Source: Sporosarcina jiandibaonis (GTDB taxonomy: Bacteria > Bacillota > Bacilli > Bacillales_A > Planococcaceae). From it: DNA of 64,000 nt. Below the pieces are notes generated by a model. The model made no database searches, had not been told where the DNA came from, and saw nothing but the letters and a program-made list of their open reading frames with translations. The translations under genes were made by a program, and so were the position numbers. The stretch lies in contig NZ_JAAOIY010000007.1 in NCBI RefSeq assembly GCF_013184495.1, forward strand, positions 1 to 64,000, written 5' to 3'. Every line of letters begins with the position of its first letter. Position 1 is the first letter of the stretch. Shown here piece after piece: positions 47,526-55,312 of the stretch.

Positions 47526-48122
47526 TTATTTATTTTCTTTCATATCGCTGCGCGTGATGATGTGATCGATTAGACCGTATTCTTTTGCGCGTTCAGCTGT
47601 CATGAAATTGTCGCGCTCTGTATCAGCCGCGATGACCTCAATCGGTTGTCCTGTGCGTTCTGCAAGGATTGTATTGAGTTTTTCGCGAAGGAATAGAATT
47701 CGTTTCGCAGCAATTTCAATCTCAGTTGCTTGACCTTGCGCCCCGCCAAGCGGTTGGTGAATCATGACTTCAGCATTCGGTAACGCATATCGTTTGCCTT
47801 TCGTACCTGCTGCCAGAAGGAATGCACCCATCGATGCAGACATACCGATACAAATCGTTTGAATATCTGGTTTAATGAATTGCATCGTATCAAAAATTGC
47901 CATACCGGCTGTGATGCTTCCACCTGGGCTATTAATGTAGATTGAAATGTCTTTGTCAGGATCTTCTGCCTCAAGGAATAGAAGCTGAGCAACAAGCGAG
48001 TTTGCAACATTATCATCGATTGCGCTTCCAAGCATGATAATCCGGTCTTTCAACAAACGGGAGTAAATATCATAAGCACGCTCCCCGCGGCTCGTTTGTT
48101 CAATTACTGTAGGTATTAACAT
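47526..48122 (-). CDS. clpP: ATP-dependent Clp protease proteolytic subunit ClpP
   Basis: 198 residues. Catalytic triad contexts are [11 protein letters not shown] (Ser98), MIHQPLGG (His123) and the Asp near 172 in [18 protein letters not shown]. The tetradecameric serine protease works with ClpX, ClpC and ClpE in protein quality control, competence and sporulation. AGGAGG precedes the ATG. A CtsR operator lies about 50-65 bases upstream. Position after crh matches B. subtilis, where yvcN intervenes. Confidence 0.97.
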   Translation of the reverse strand: MLIPTVIEQTSRGERAYDIYSRLLKDRIIMLGSAIDDNVANSLVAQLLFLEAEDPDKDISIYINSPGGSITAGMAIFDTMQFIKPDIQTICIGMSASMGAFLLAAGTKGKRYALPNAEVMIHQPLGGAQGQATEIEIAAKRILFLREKLNTILAERTGQPIEVIAADTERDNFMTAERAKEYGLIDHIITRSDMKENK

Positions 48123-48169
48123 AATAATTCCTCCTTAAATTCAACTGTACTTGTATCATAACATAGCAT

Positions 48170-48186
48170 GGTCAATAAAGGTCAAA
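48170..48186 (-). promoter_or_regulatory. CtsR operator overlapping the clpP promoter
   Basis: GGTCAAT-AAA-GGTCAAA matches the CtsR heptad direct repeat (A/G)GTCAAA-NAN-(A/G)GTCAAA with one mismatch. Its complement supplies a TTGACC -35 for clpP, with TATGAT as -10 about 19 bases on. Heat or stress inactivation of CtsR would therefore induce clpP. Confidence 0.85.
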
Positions 48187-48272
48187 TTTAAAGCTTCATA
48201 AAAAAGTCTTGCTTTTCTATGTAATCATTAGTACAATCTATAATGTTGCTGTGAAAATCGCAATACCAATTT

Positions 48273-48344
48273 GTCCTCGTGGTGCAATGGATAGCACGTA
48301 AGCCTCCGAAGCTTAAAATGTGGGTTCGACTCCCGCCGAGGGCG
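48273..48344 (+). tRNA. tRNA-Arg (anticodon CCG)
   Basis: Full cloverleaf. Acceptor arms are GTCCTCG (48273-48279) and CGAGGGC (48337-48343) with one G-U. D stem is GTGC/GCAC, anticodon stem is TAAGC/GCTTA around loop CTCCGAA (anticodon CCG at 48306-48308), and T arm is GTGGG-TTCGACT-CCCGC. CCA is not encoded. It reads the CGG codon. Its 3' end is the attachment site of the island that follows. Confidence 0.96.
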
Positions 48345-48356
48345 TAATTTCAGGGA

Positions 48357-48403
48357 AAAGCGCTTGTAAACTTCGTTATAACGAAGTTTACAGGTGCTTT
48401 TTT
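48357..48403 (+). terminator. Terminator of tRNA-Arg
   Basis: GTAAACTTCGTTATAACGAA with its continuation to 48391 forms a long self-complementary stem, flanked by AAGCGCTT and AGGTGCTT and followed by TTTTTT. Confidence 0.88.
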
Positions 48404-48477
48404 ATATTTGGGGATCCGATTGTATACCGTGGTAATGAAAATTTTATACACAAACCTTACCCTAATCCTTCCTCTAC

Positions 48478-48607
48478 TGTATTTATAGTATGTGCGTAAT
48501 GCTTCATTTGTTGTATCGATTGTTCGATGACCTAATCTTTCTGAAACAAAATAAAGTGAAATCCATTTGTGCAACAGAAGGCAAGCATGCGTCTATCTTA
48601 ATCAATG
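48478..48607 (-). pseudogene. Tyrosine integrase pseudogene, C-terminal catalytic part
   Basis: On the minus strand the sequence reads H-stop-LR-stop-THACLLLHKW, then ISLYFVSERLGHRTIDTT. This is the box HDLRHTHASLLL...GISLKYVSERLGHASISTT of phage-type tyrosine recombinases, with Asp and His codons turned into stops. The catalytic Arg, the HxxR-type LGH box and a TYYKYS segment near the expected nucleophile Tyr are still visible. The N-terminal and core-binding domains are gone. Adjacent to tRNA-Arg and oriented towards it, it is the relic of the island's integrase. Confidence 0.75.
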
Positions 48608-48614
48608 ATTTGTA

Positions 48615-48737
48615 TTACATTTTATCTAGATTTAATCCTTTATGTAAATCTGATCCTATTTGTGCGGCAGCTACCTGTGCTTCTTTTTGTTCGAAAGCTT
48701 CCGGGTTGCTAATAGGTTTTGCTTCTCCATTGACCAT
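48615..48737 (-). CDS. Small hypothetical frame (40 aa) beside the integrase relic
   Basis: The frame from ATG 48737 reads MVNGEAKPISNPEAFEQKEA, continues with QVAAAQIGSDLHKGLNLDKM and stops at 48615-48617. In-frame codons continue upstream (AIPSSR), so it may be the end of a longer broken gene. The composition looks like real protein (Ala/Glu/Lys-rich helix). I recognise no family and there is no clear ribosome site. Confidence 0.3.
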   Translation of the reverse strand: MVNGEAKPISNPEAFEQKEAQVAAAQIGSDLHKGLNLDKM

Positions 48738-48887
48738 ACGGCTACTTGGTATTGCCACGTTATATCTCTATGAAATGAAGTTACTTTAATTCTATCCTTT
48801 CTATAAAGAAATTATAATTTAGCCAAAAAAACAAACCATCATGTCTTCGGTCGCCTGTATCTTTGGGAGTGTCTTTAAAATAATATG

Positions 48888-48942
48888 TTGTATTTCAAAA
48901 TAGGATAGTATATAATTTATCTCTAAATGATAATGATTATCA
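48888..48942 (+). promoter_or_regulatory. SigA promoter with a perfect Fur box for the siderophore operon
   Basis: TTGTAT (48888-48893), 17-base spacer and TATAAT (48911-48916) form the promoter. The Fur box TGATAATGATTATCA (48928-48942) is an exact 7-1-7 inverted repeat and lies at about +5 to +20, where bound Fur-Fe2+ blocks transcription. Iron-starvation induction is expected. Confidence 0.9.
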
Positions 48943-48985
48943 GTATCGATTATTGTCATTACAAATAAAAAAGGAGTGACATAAC

Positions 48986-50020
48986 ATGTCTGCAATTACA
49001 TACGCATTTGAAAAAAAGTATACAGTTTCTTTATTTGTAGTCATTTTGTCTTTTGTATTATTTTTAGCAGGTTGTGGAGATCAGACAGGAAAAGAACAAA
49101 CTGATAATCAAAAAGAAAAAGAGCAAACCGAGCAAACAACAGATTCGGAAAATGTTCGTGAAATCACCCATGCGATGGGGACAACATCGATTGAAGGGAC
49201 ACCGAAAAGAATCGTCACATTATATCAAGGAGCTACCGATGTAGCGGTTGCTTTAGGCGTAAAACCAGTAGGAGCAGTTGAATCCTGGGTTGAGCAGCCT
49301 ATGTATAATTATTTGAAAGACGATTTAGAAGGGACTTCAATTGTAGGAGAAGAAACTCAACCGAATTTGGAGGAAATTGCAAAGCTTAAACCCGATTTAA
49401 TTATTGCTTCAAAATTACGCCATGAAAAAATTTATGATCAGCTTTCCCAAATTGCACCAACGGTTACGCATGACACAGTTTTTAAATTTAAAGAAACCGT
49501 TGAATTAATGGGAGAAGCAATGAATGAGGAAGACAAAGCAGATAAACTACTAGCTGATTGGGATCATCGTGTGGCTGATTTTAATACGAAAATCTCATCT
49601 AAGTTGGGTAAGGAGTGGCCTATTGAGGCATCTGTACTAAACTTCAGAGCGGATCATTCTCGTATTTATGTATCGGGTTACGCTGGCGATATTCTAGATG
49701 AACTTGGTTTTGTGCGATCTGCTTATCAACAAGAAGAAATGGAAAAAGGAACAGTCGTGCTTAAGTTGACAGATAAAGAAAGTATTCCGAGCATGAATGC
49801 TGATGTTCTCTTCTACTTCTTATCAGATCCAGGTCAAGAAAATGCTGTTCAAAATACTTATGAAGATTGGACGAATCATCCTTTATGGAAAAATCTTGAT
49901 GCAGTAAAAAACGACCAAGTCTATCAGATTGATGAAGTTGCCTGGAACATGGCGGGTGGTATACGTTCTGCCAATAACATGTTAGATCAGCTTTATGAAC
50001 ACTTTGATTTAGAAAAATAA
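48986..50020 (+). CDS. Iron-siderophore ABC transporter substrate-binding lipoprotein
   Basis: 344 residues. A lipoprotein signal with lipobox LAGC (Cys30) is followed by a Glu/Gln-rich linker and a FecB/TroA-type periplasmic-binding fold (about 55-340). PKRIVTLYQGATDVAVALGV, KLKPDLIIASKLRHEKIYDQL and DEVAWNMAGGIRSANNML are typical of the class. The closest resemblance I can judge is to Bacillus YfiY, a schizokinen/arthrobactin-binding protein. AAGGAGTGA precedes the ATG. Iron repression is implied by the Fur box. Substrate is not determined. Confidence 0.88.
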   Translation: MSAITYAFEKKYTVSLFVVILSFVLFLAGCGDQTGKEQTDNQKEKEQTEQTTDSENVREITHAMGTTSIEGTPKRIVTLYQGATDVAVALGVKPVGAVESWVEQPMYNYLKDDLEGTSIVGEETQPNLEEIAKLKPDLIIASKLRHEKIYDQLSQIAPTVTHDTVFKFKETVELMGEAMNEEDKADKLLADWDHRVADFNTKISSKLGKEWPIEASVLNFRADHSRIYVSGYAGDILDELGFVRSAYQQEEMEKGTVVLKLTDKESIPSMNADVLFYFLSDPGQENAVQNTYEDWTNHPLWKNLDAVKNDQVYQIDEVAWNMAGGIRSANNMLDQLYEHFDLEK

Positions 50021-50125
50021 TCAGATGTAGCATTGGAGCAACAGAAATAGTGGCACAGAATTCTCATTACACAGTCCACTATTTTTGTTGCTCTATTTAA
50101 AATACATTAGCGGAAGAGGGAGAAA

Positions 50126-51139
50126 ATGACCTATTTATTTTCTCGTACATCATCTAGATGGTTAGGTTTAATTATCGGGATATTACTTTTAATAGCTTCC
50201 TTTACTTCAAGTATTGTTTTCGGCCAAACGCCCATTACATTTAATACGGTCATGGAAACCTTTTGGAGTTTTGATGAAAATTCGACCGAACATATTATTA
50301 TTACAACGACTAGAATTTCACGTGCAGTGATTGCTACAGTAATTGGTTCGAGCCTAGCTGTTGCGGGGGCTCTTATGCAAGCGTTGACGAGGAATCCGTT
50401 AGCCTCTCCAAGTATTTTCGGCATCAATGCAGGTGCTGTTTTCTTTGTCGTTTTAGCGGTCACCTTCTTTTCATTCTCATCATTAACTCAATATATGTGG
50501 ATTGCATTCCTTGGTGCCGGGGTTGCAGCTATTATGGTTTACTTATTAGGTTCTTTTGGAAGAGACGGCTTGTCACCTATCAAAATCGTATTAGCTGGGG
50601 CAGCGATCACCGCCCTATTTGTGTCTTTAACGCAAGGGTTGCTGGTCATTAATGGACAAAACCTGGAAGGGGTATTGTTCTGGTTAGCTGGTTCCGTTGC
50701 GGGTAGAACACTGGATATGCTGGTACCCATTTTACCTTTCATGATAGGAGGATGGCTAGTTGCTCTATTTTTAGGGCATTCGGTCAATATCCTTACCTTA
50801 GGAGAAGATGTTGCAAAGGGATTGGGGCAACGGACGATTTTAGTGAAGACGTTAATGGCAATAGTGATTATCATCCTTGCAGGAGGTTCTGTTGCAGTCG
50901 GAGGTTCAATCGGTTTTATTGGTTTAATTACACCGCATATTGTTCGTGGACTTGTAGGAAGTGATTATCGTTGGATCCTTCCCTATTGCGCGTTATATGG
51001 GGCAAGTTTATTGCTGTTGGCGGATATTGCTGCAAGGTTTATTATGATGCCGCAAGAGGTGCCGATTGGCGTCATGACCGCTTTAATTGGAACTCCATTT
51101 TTCATTTATTTAGCACGTAGGGGGTTCAGTAAGGAATGA
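50126..51139 (+). CDS. Iron-siderophore ABC transporter permease (FecCD family), first subunit
   Basis: 337 residues with about nine membrane helices. The FecCD motifs ITTTRISRAVIATVIGSSLAVAGALMQ (early cytoplasmic region), NPLASPSIFGINAGA and GFIGLITPHIVRGLVGSDYRW (coupling region for the ATPase) are present. It pairs with the next permease, which overlaps it by four bases. Resembles YfiZ-type permeases. Confidence 0.9.
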   Translation: MTYLFSRTSSRWLGLIIGILLLIASFTSSIVFGQTPITFNTVMETFWSFDENSTEHIIITTTRISRAVIATVIGSSLAVAGALMQALTRNPLASPSIFGINAGAVFFVVLAVTFFSFSSLTQYMWIAFLGAGVAAIMVYLLGSFGRDGLSPIKIVLAGAAITALFVSLTQGLLVINGQNLEGVLFWLAGSVAGRTLDMLVPILPFMIGGWLVALFLGHSVNILTLGEDVAKGLGQRTILVKTLMAIVIIILAGGSVAVGGSIGFIGLITPHIVRGLVGSDYRWILPYCALYGASLLLLADIAARFIMMPQEVPIGVMTALIGTPFFIYLARRGFSKE

Positions 51140-52176
51140 GCAAATATATTTCATTTCGAAACCGGTCTGGAAAATTATTCTTTCAATTCGACAAGAGAGC
51201 AGTCGGAGTCTTCCTAGGATTAGGATGCCTGTTTATCTTATTGTTTTTAGCTGGACTTTCTCTAGGGAGTACATTCCTACATCCTATCGTTGTAGTCAAA
51301 CAATTACTAGGCTTTGGAACAGGAGAGCATAGCTTTGTAATTCAAACGTTGCGACTTCCGCGGATGCTTCTTTCGCTCCTTGTTGGCGCTGCATTAGGTG
51401 TTGCAGGATTAATTCTGCAAGGAATTGTCAGAAACCCGCTAGGCTCTCCCGATATAATTGGAATTACCGGAGGTGCTTCTTTTGCAGCGGTTGTTTTTAT
51501 AGCGTACTTTGCGGAGACGGTAGGGATGAATTGGTTGCCATTTGTGTCCATTTTGGGAGCAGGCGTTGTCTCTATTCTTATTTATTTTTTAGCTTGGAAA
51601 AAAGGAATTTCCTCTTATCGATTAATTCTCGTTGGGATTGGGATGTCATCAATTATGGGTGCGTTAACGACGATGATGCTTGTTTTTGGCAATGCATACA
51701 CGACTCAACAAGCGTATGTCTGGTTGACGGGCAGTGTTTACGGTGCAAGCTGGGAAAGCGTCTTTGCGATGTTGCCTTGGGTTTTACTGTTAATTCCCTT
51801 GACTTTATTGTTTGCGAAAACGGCTAATGCTCTAGCATTGGGGGATTCTGTTGCGGCCGGATTGGGTGTGAACGTTCAATTGAATCGTTTTTGCCTTCTT
51901 TTCATCAGTGTCGCCTTAGCGGGTTCCGCTGTTGCATATGCTGGAGGAATCGGATTTGTCGGTTTAATGGCTCCCCATATTTCAAGAATGCTCGTTGGCC
52001 AATCGTTTGGCAGCTTAGTGCCAATTTCAGCTATAACTGGCGGACTTATTGTCATGTTGGCTGATATTGTTGCTCGAACAGCCTTTTTGCCTCTTGATCT
52101 TCCAGCAGGGGTATTCGTTTCCGGAATCGGAGCACCATTTTTCATTTATTTATTATATAGAAATCGTAATGTATAG
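51136..52176 (+). CDS. Iron-siderophore ABC transporter permease (FecCD family), second subunit
   Basis: 346 residues with nine or so helices. LRLPRMLLSLLVGAALGVAG, NPLGSPDIIGITGGAS and GFVGLMAPHISRMLVG are the FecCD motifs. Forms the heterodimeric channel with the previous product. No ATP-binding protein gene follows. In B. subtilis the YfiYZ-YfhA system borrows the shared ATPase YusV, so a chromosomal ATPase elsewhere is probably used here. Confidence 0.9.
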   Translation: MSKYISFRNRSGKLFFQFDKRAVGVFLGLGCLFILLFLAGLSLGSTFLHPIVVVKQLLGFGTGEHSFVIQTLRLPRMLLSLLVGAALGVAGLILQGIVRNPLGSPDIIGITGGASFAAVVFIAYFAETVGMNWLPFVSILGAGVVSILIYFLAWKKGISSYRLILVGIGMSSIMGALTTMMLVFGNAYTTQQAYVWLTGSVYGASWESVFAMLPWVLLLIPLTLLFAKTANALALGDSVAAGLGVNVQLNRFCLLFISVALAGSAVAYAGGIGFVGLMAPHISRMLVGQSFGSLVPISAITGGLIVMLADIVARTAFLPLDLPAGVFVSGIGAPFFIYLLYRNRNV

Positions 52177-52332
52177 CGGGTTGGATGTCACTCAAGAAAG
52201 AATTTAGATGATAGATGCATTAGAGGCAAGCACACGCACAGCCTGGGGAAACAGAAAAAGTTTTAAGAAAACTTGAGTAGCAGTATATATGTTTATGACC
52301 AAGAATTGAAATTCATATTGAGGTTGATAAAA

Positions 52333-53073
52333 ATGAACAATGCTGTTAAAAAAGAATTGGAAACGTTTGATATTCATTTAGCGCATGAGCATGTCGAGGA
52401 AATCCCGATAACAAATTTGTTAAATGAAGAGAAATGTTTACTGTTTTTAGAAAAACAAATGACCGAGATGAAAGCGCCAAATTTACCAGTCGTAGCTTCA
52501 ATGATTTCGAAAAGATATGCTTATCTCGTTGTGTCATCCACTTTATATAGCATGATTGAATTTAACTGTGCTTTGAATTTACCAGTAAAAGCATGCGCAT
52601 TAAGCAAAGAACGTAAATTGTGTATACAAGCGCATTTATGCAAATGGCAGGAAATAGAAACCCTAGGGAGGGCGGAATGGCGGGAAAGTGTGTTGTGTGA
52701 ACTTTTCACGTTTCATATTACGCCCGTTTTAGAAGTACTGAAAAAAACATCGCGCCTTCCCTCAGCGATCATGTGGGAAAATGTAGCCATCCGCATTAAC
52801 TCAATTTACCGGAAAATACTCACGAAAAAGTTGGATGCCGTTAAAACGGAGAGAGTCTACAGTGATTTTAATTTCTTGAAAAACGCGAAAGGAGATTTGT
52901 TTGGGTTAAAAGAAAATCCGATTCAACAATATTTGAAAATAGGAGAAGCACTCGAGTTAAATCCGTATCGGAAAACGTGCTGCATGTACTATAAATTAGA
53001 AGAAGATATTGAAGGAATCGGTTATTGCGGCAATTGCCCAATCAAAAAGAAGCTGACAAAATGCGAAAGGTAA
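52333..53073 (+). CDS. FhuF-like siderophore-iron reductase
   Basis: 246 residues from ATG 52333 (TGAGG upstream); an earlier TTG at 52273 is in frame but lacks a ribosome site. The C-terminus holds the FhuF-type [2Fe-2S] motif C-C-x10-C-x2-C, seen as TCCMYYKLEEDIEGIGYCGN followed by CPI. The N-terminal part is helical with AFSxxxK-like residues not clearly conserved. FhuF proteins reduce imported ferric siderophores to release Fe2+, which suits the preceding uptake genes. The extra cysteines at about 95, 102 and 107 (NLPVKACALSKERKLCIQAH) are unexplained. Confidence 0.75.
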   Translation: MNNAVKKELETFDIHLAHEHVEEIPITNLLNEEKCLLFLEKQMTEMKAPNLPVVASMISKRYAYLVVSSTLYSMIEFNCALNLPVKACALSKERKLCIQAHLCKWQEIETLGRAEWRESVLCELFTFHITPVLEVLKKTSRLPSAIMWENVAIRINSIYRKILTKKLDAVKTERVYSDFNFLKNAKGDLFGLKENPIQQYLKIGEALELNPYRKTCCMYYKLEEDIEGIGYCGNCPIKKKLTKCER

Positions 53074-53134
53074 AAGCTGAAAACTAGGTGCCCTCATTGG
53101 TAGCAATTGCAATAGCTTGCAATCTTTGTGTATG

Positions 53135-53148
53135 CCCGCCAAGGGCGT
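53135..53148 (+). repeat. Imperfect copy of the tRNA-Arg 3' end (candidate attR)
   Basis: CCCGCCAAGGGCGT differs at one position from bases 48332-48345 at the end of tRNA-Arg. Similarity does not extend to a complete tRNA on the left side, so this is only the 3' tip, as left by site-specific integration. Confidence 0.6.
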
Positions 53149-53165
53149 TTGTGAAAACGATATTT

Positions 53166-53212
53166 AGTACCTGTAAACGTTTCATTTCAACGTTTGCAGG
53201 TACTTTTTATTT
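53166..53212 (+). terminator. Second tRNA-type terminator at the island's right edge
   Basis: AGTACCTGTAAACG (53166-53179) and CGTTTGCAGGTACT (53191-53204) pair over 14 positions with one G-U, followed by TTTTATTTT. It shares CTGTAAAC...GTTT-CAGGT-CTTTTT with the terminator behind tRNA-Arg, which supports a duplicated tRNA 3' region. Confidence 0.85.
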
Positions 53213-53239
53213 TGCATAGAATTTGATATTTACTCAGTA

Positions 53240-53300
53240 TCCTACCTTAAATGTTGGTTGATTCTAGTTTCAAACGTTCGATGACTTAAACGAAAATTCA
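53240..53300 (-). pseudogene. Second tyrosine integrase scrap
   Basis: The minus strand reads FRLSHRTFETRINQHLR before a stop, resembling the ERLGHRTIDTT box of the first relic. At DNA level GTTTAAGTCATCGAAC here matches GATTAGGTCATCGAAC there at 14 of 16 positions. It lies just beyond the second att-like copy, the same relative place as the first relic to tRNA-Arg. Very short, so confidence is moderate. Confidence 0.45.
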
Positions 53301-53537
53301 TCCTTTAGTGTTAACCTCCTTCTCGAATTCAATGCTATAGAAAATATTAATCTTTGTAACTAATCCGAATCATCGAGATTCTGCACTAACCCAAGTCCTT
53401 TAAAGTAACCACTTGTTAATTCCTAACTTTTCAAAATATGAATTGTACTATCCTAATTAATTTGATAGTCTTATATAAACTACCGATTTTAGTCTATTTA
53501 ATCAATTCCGAAAAAGCAATTAACTGGGGGCAGTTTT
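53301..53537 (+). other. Leader region of the dpp operon
   Basis: A/T-rich noncoding stretch between the integrase scrap and dppA. The dpp promoter must lie here, with candidate -10 hexamers such as TATAAA near 53473, but no clear -35 pair. A weak CodY-like half match at about 53507-53521 was judged insufficient. Confidence 0.4.
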
Positions 53538-54362
53538 GTGAATATTTATTTGTCAGTTGATATGGAAGGAATTACAGGATTGCCTGATCACACATTCGTC
53601 GATTCGGCTAAACATAATTATGAACGATCACGGCGGATTATGACGGAAGAAGCAAATGCCATTATCCGTTCGGCGTTTGAAAATGGGGCAGACAAAGTAC
53701 TCGTCAATGACAGTCATTCTAAAATGAATAATCTTCTCGTAGAAGTCCTTCATCCAGACGCGGATTTAATAACGGGAGATTTGAAACCGCTTTCGATGGT
53801 TCAATCAATAGATGCTACTTTTGATGGGGCGATTTTTGCTGGCTATCACTCGCGTGCGGGACAACCCGGCGTCATGAGCCATTCGATGATTTTCGGGGTT
53901 CGGAATATGTATATCGATGATGTCGTAATCGGGGAGCTTGGTTTCAACGCTTATGTTGCAGGTCATTTCGGCGTTCCTGTCATCATGGTTGCTGGAGATG
54001 ACGGTGCGTGTCGAGAGGCTGAAGAATTGATTCCGGGAATTGTTACAGCATCTGTAAAACAATCCATATCTCGGTCTGCGGTTAAAACGCTGCATCCGAC
54101 TAAAGCGCATGCACTATTAGAAAAGAAAACTTCAGAGGCGATTTCGAAACGCAACACGATGCAACCACTCGTACCACCCGAAAATCCAGTACTACGAATT
54201 GAATTTAACAATTACGGGCAAGCGGAATGGGCCGCTTTGATGCCGGGCTGTGAAATTGAACCCGGAACAACGATTGTGAAGTTTGAAGCAAAAGACATCT
54301 TAGAAGCATATAGAGCGATGCTCGTCATGATTGAGCTAGCATTGCAGACGAAGTTTTGTTAA
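53538..54362 (+). CDS. dppA: D-aminopeptidase DppA (M55 family)
   Basis: 274 residues, exactly the B. subtilis DppA length, from GTG 53538 (GGGGGCAG upstream). Zinc-ligand regions are SVDMEGITGL (Asp8, Glu10), LVNDSHSKMNN, FAGYHSRAG (His104) and GDDGACREAEELIPG. DppA is a self-compartmentalising decameric D-aminopeptidase that releases D-Ala from D-Ala-D-Ala and larger D-peptides, i.e. cell-wall-derived peptides. First gene of the dpp/ykf operon. Confidence 0.95.
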   Translation: MNIYLSVDMEGITGLPDHTFVDSAKHNYERSRRIMTEEANAIIRSAFENGADKVLVNDSHSKMNNLLVEVLHPDADLITGDLKPLSMVQSIDATFDGAIFAGYHSRAGQPGVMSHSMIFGVRNMYIDDVVIGELGFNAYVAGHFGVPVIMVAGDDGACREAEELIPGIVTASVKQSISRSAVKTLHPTKAHALLEKKTSEAISKRNTMQPLVPPENPVLRIEFNNYGQAEWAALMPGCEIEPGTTIVKFEAKDILEAYRAMLVMIELALQTKFC

Positions 54363-54376
54363 GGGGGGAATGATGC

Positions 54377-55312
54377 ATGGCGAAATATATTGTTAAAAGA
54401 TTCCTTATGATGATTGCTACAATATTTATCATTTCAACATTAACATTTTTCTTGATGCATTCATTACCCGGGTCGCCGTTTGATGAAGAACGGACATCGA
54501 ATCCTACAATTCAAGCGAATCTCGAAAAGTTTTATAAACTCGATCAACCGATAGGCGTCCAATATGTTTATTATCTGAAATCAATTGTGACATTCGACTT
54601 TGGGCCTTCGATAAAAAAACCGAATGATACGGTGAATAACCTTCTTGCAAGGGGGTTCCCGATTTCATTTGAACTTGGAATCATAACGATGCTTGTCGCA
54701 GTTGTATCGGGCATCATCTTAGGGACTTTTGCGGCGCTGAGGCATAACGGGATTATCGATTATTTTGCAATGGCTTTCGCCGTCGTCGGAATATCTGTTC
54801 CAAACTTCGTTCTCGCGACGTTATTAATTCAACAAGTGGCGGTTAACTGGGAGTTGTTGCCGACAGCGACATGGAGCAGCCCGCTCCATATGATTTTGCC
54901 GACACTAGCACTTGCAACTGGTCCGACTGCCATCATTGCGAGGCTCACCCGGGCAAGCATGTTGGAAGTACTGACGCAGGATTATATTAAGATGGCGCGA
55001 GCAAAGGGGCTATCGCCGGTTCGAATTGTAGTGAGGCATGCACTTAGAAACGCCCTCATGCCTGTCGTTACGATCATGGGGACGATGCTTGCAGGAATTT
55101 TAACAGGCACTTTTGTTATTGAACAAATTTTTGCGATACCGGGCATGGGAAAATACTTTGTTGAAAGTATAAATAACCGAGATTATCCAGTGATTATGGG
55201 ATCGACAGTCTTTTATAGCGCGTTTCTTGTCTTCATGTTGTTCCTTGTCGACATGGTCTACGGCTTCCTTGATCCTCGCATTAAATTGCATAAAAAGGAA
55301 GGTGAAGTTTGA
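54377..55312 (+). CDS. dppB: Dipeptide ABC transporter permease DppB
   Basis: 311 residues with six helices in the oligopeptide-permease B layout. The N-terminus AKYIVKRFLMMIATIFIISTLTFFL and the EAA loop TRASMLEVLTQDYIKMARAKG are typical. It forms the translocation channel with DppC. A ribosome site (AAGGGGGG) precedes ATG 54377, and its stop overlaps the dppC start by one base. Confidence 0.94.
   Translation: MAKYIVKRFLMMIATIFIISTLTFFLMHSLPGSPFDEERTSNPTIQANLEKFYKLDQPIGVQYVYYLKSIVTFDFGPSIKKPNDTVNNLLARGFPISFELGIITMLVAVVSGIILGTFAALRHNGIIDYFAMAFAVVGISVPNFVLATLLIQQVAVNWELLPTATWSSPLHMILPTLALATGPTAIIARLTRASMLEVLTQDYIKMARAKGLSPVRIVVRHALRNALMPVVTIMGTMLAGILTGTFVIEQIFAIPGMGKYFVESINNRDYPVIMGSTVFYSAFLVFMLFLVDMVYGFLDPRIKLHKKEGEV

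Larger units (their letters stand above)
48345..53148 (+). mobile_element. Decayed integrative island in tRNA-Arg carrying siderophore uptake genes
   Basis: The left boundary is the 3' end of tRNA-Arg. The right boundary is a 14-bp imperfect copy of that end, CCCGCCAAGGGCGT (53135-53148) against CCCGCCGAGGGCGT (48332-48345). A broken tyrosine integrase next to the tRNA faces it, as expected. Cargo is a Fur-type promoter, a siderophore-binding lipoprotein, two permeases and a FhuF-like protein. There is no functional integrase, so the island is fixed. The boundaries rest on short repeats. Confidence 0.6.

Noticed and set aside
48490..48789. 99-aa plus-strand frame between tRNA-Arg and the siderophore operon
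   Set aside because: Lies opposite the integrase relic; no ribosome site and no recognisable protein features.
53131..53150. A second tRNA gene
   Set aside because: Only the 3' acceptor tip is present; no D or anticodon arm upstream.
53507..53521. CodY-like box upstream of dppA
   Set aside because: Only about 8 of 15 consensus positions match; too weak although dpp is a CodY target in B. subtilis.
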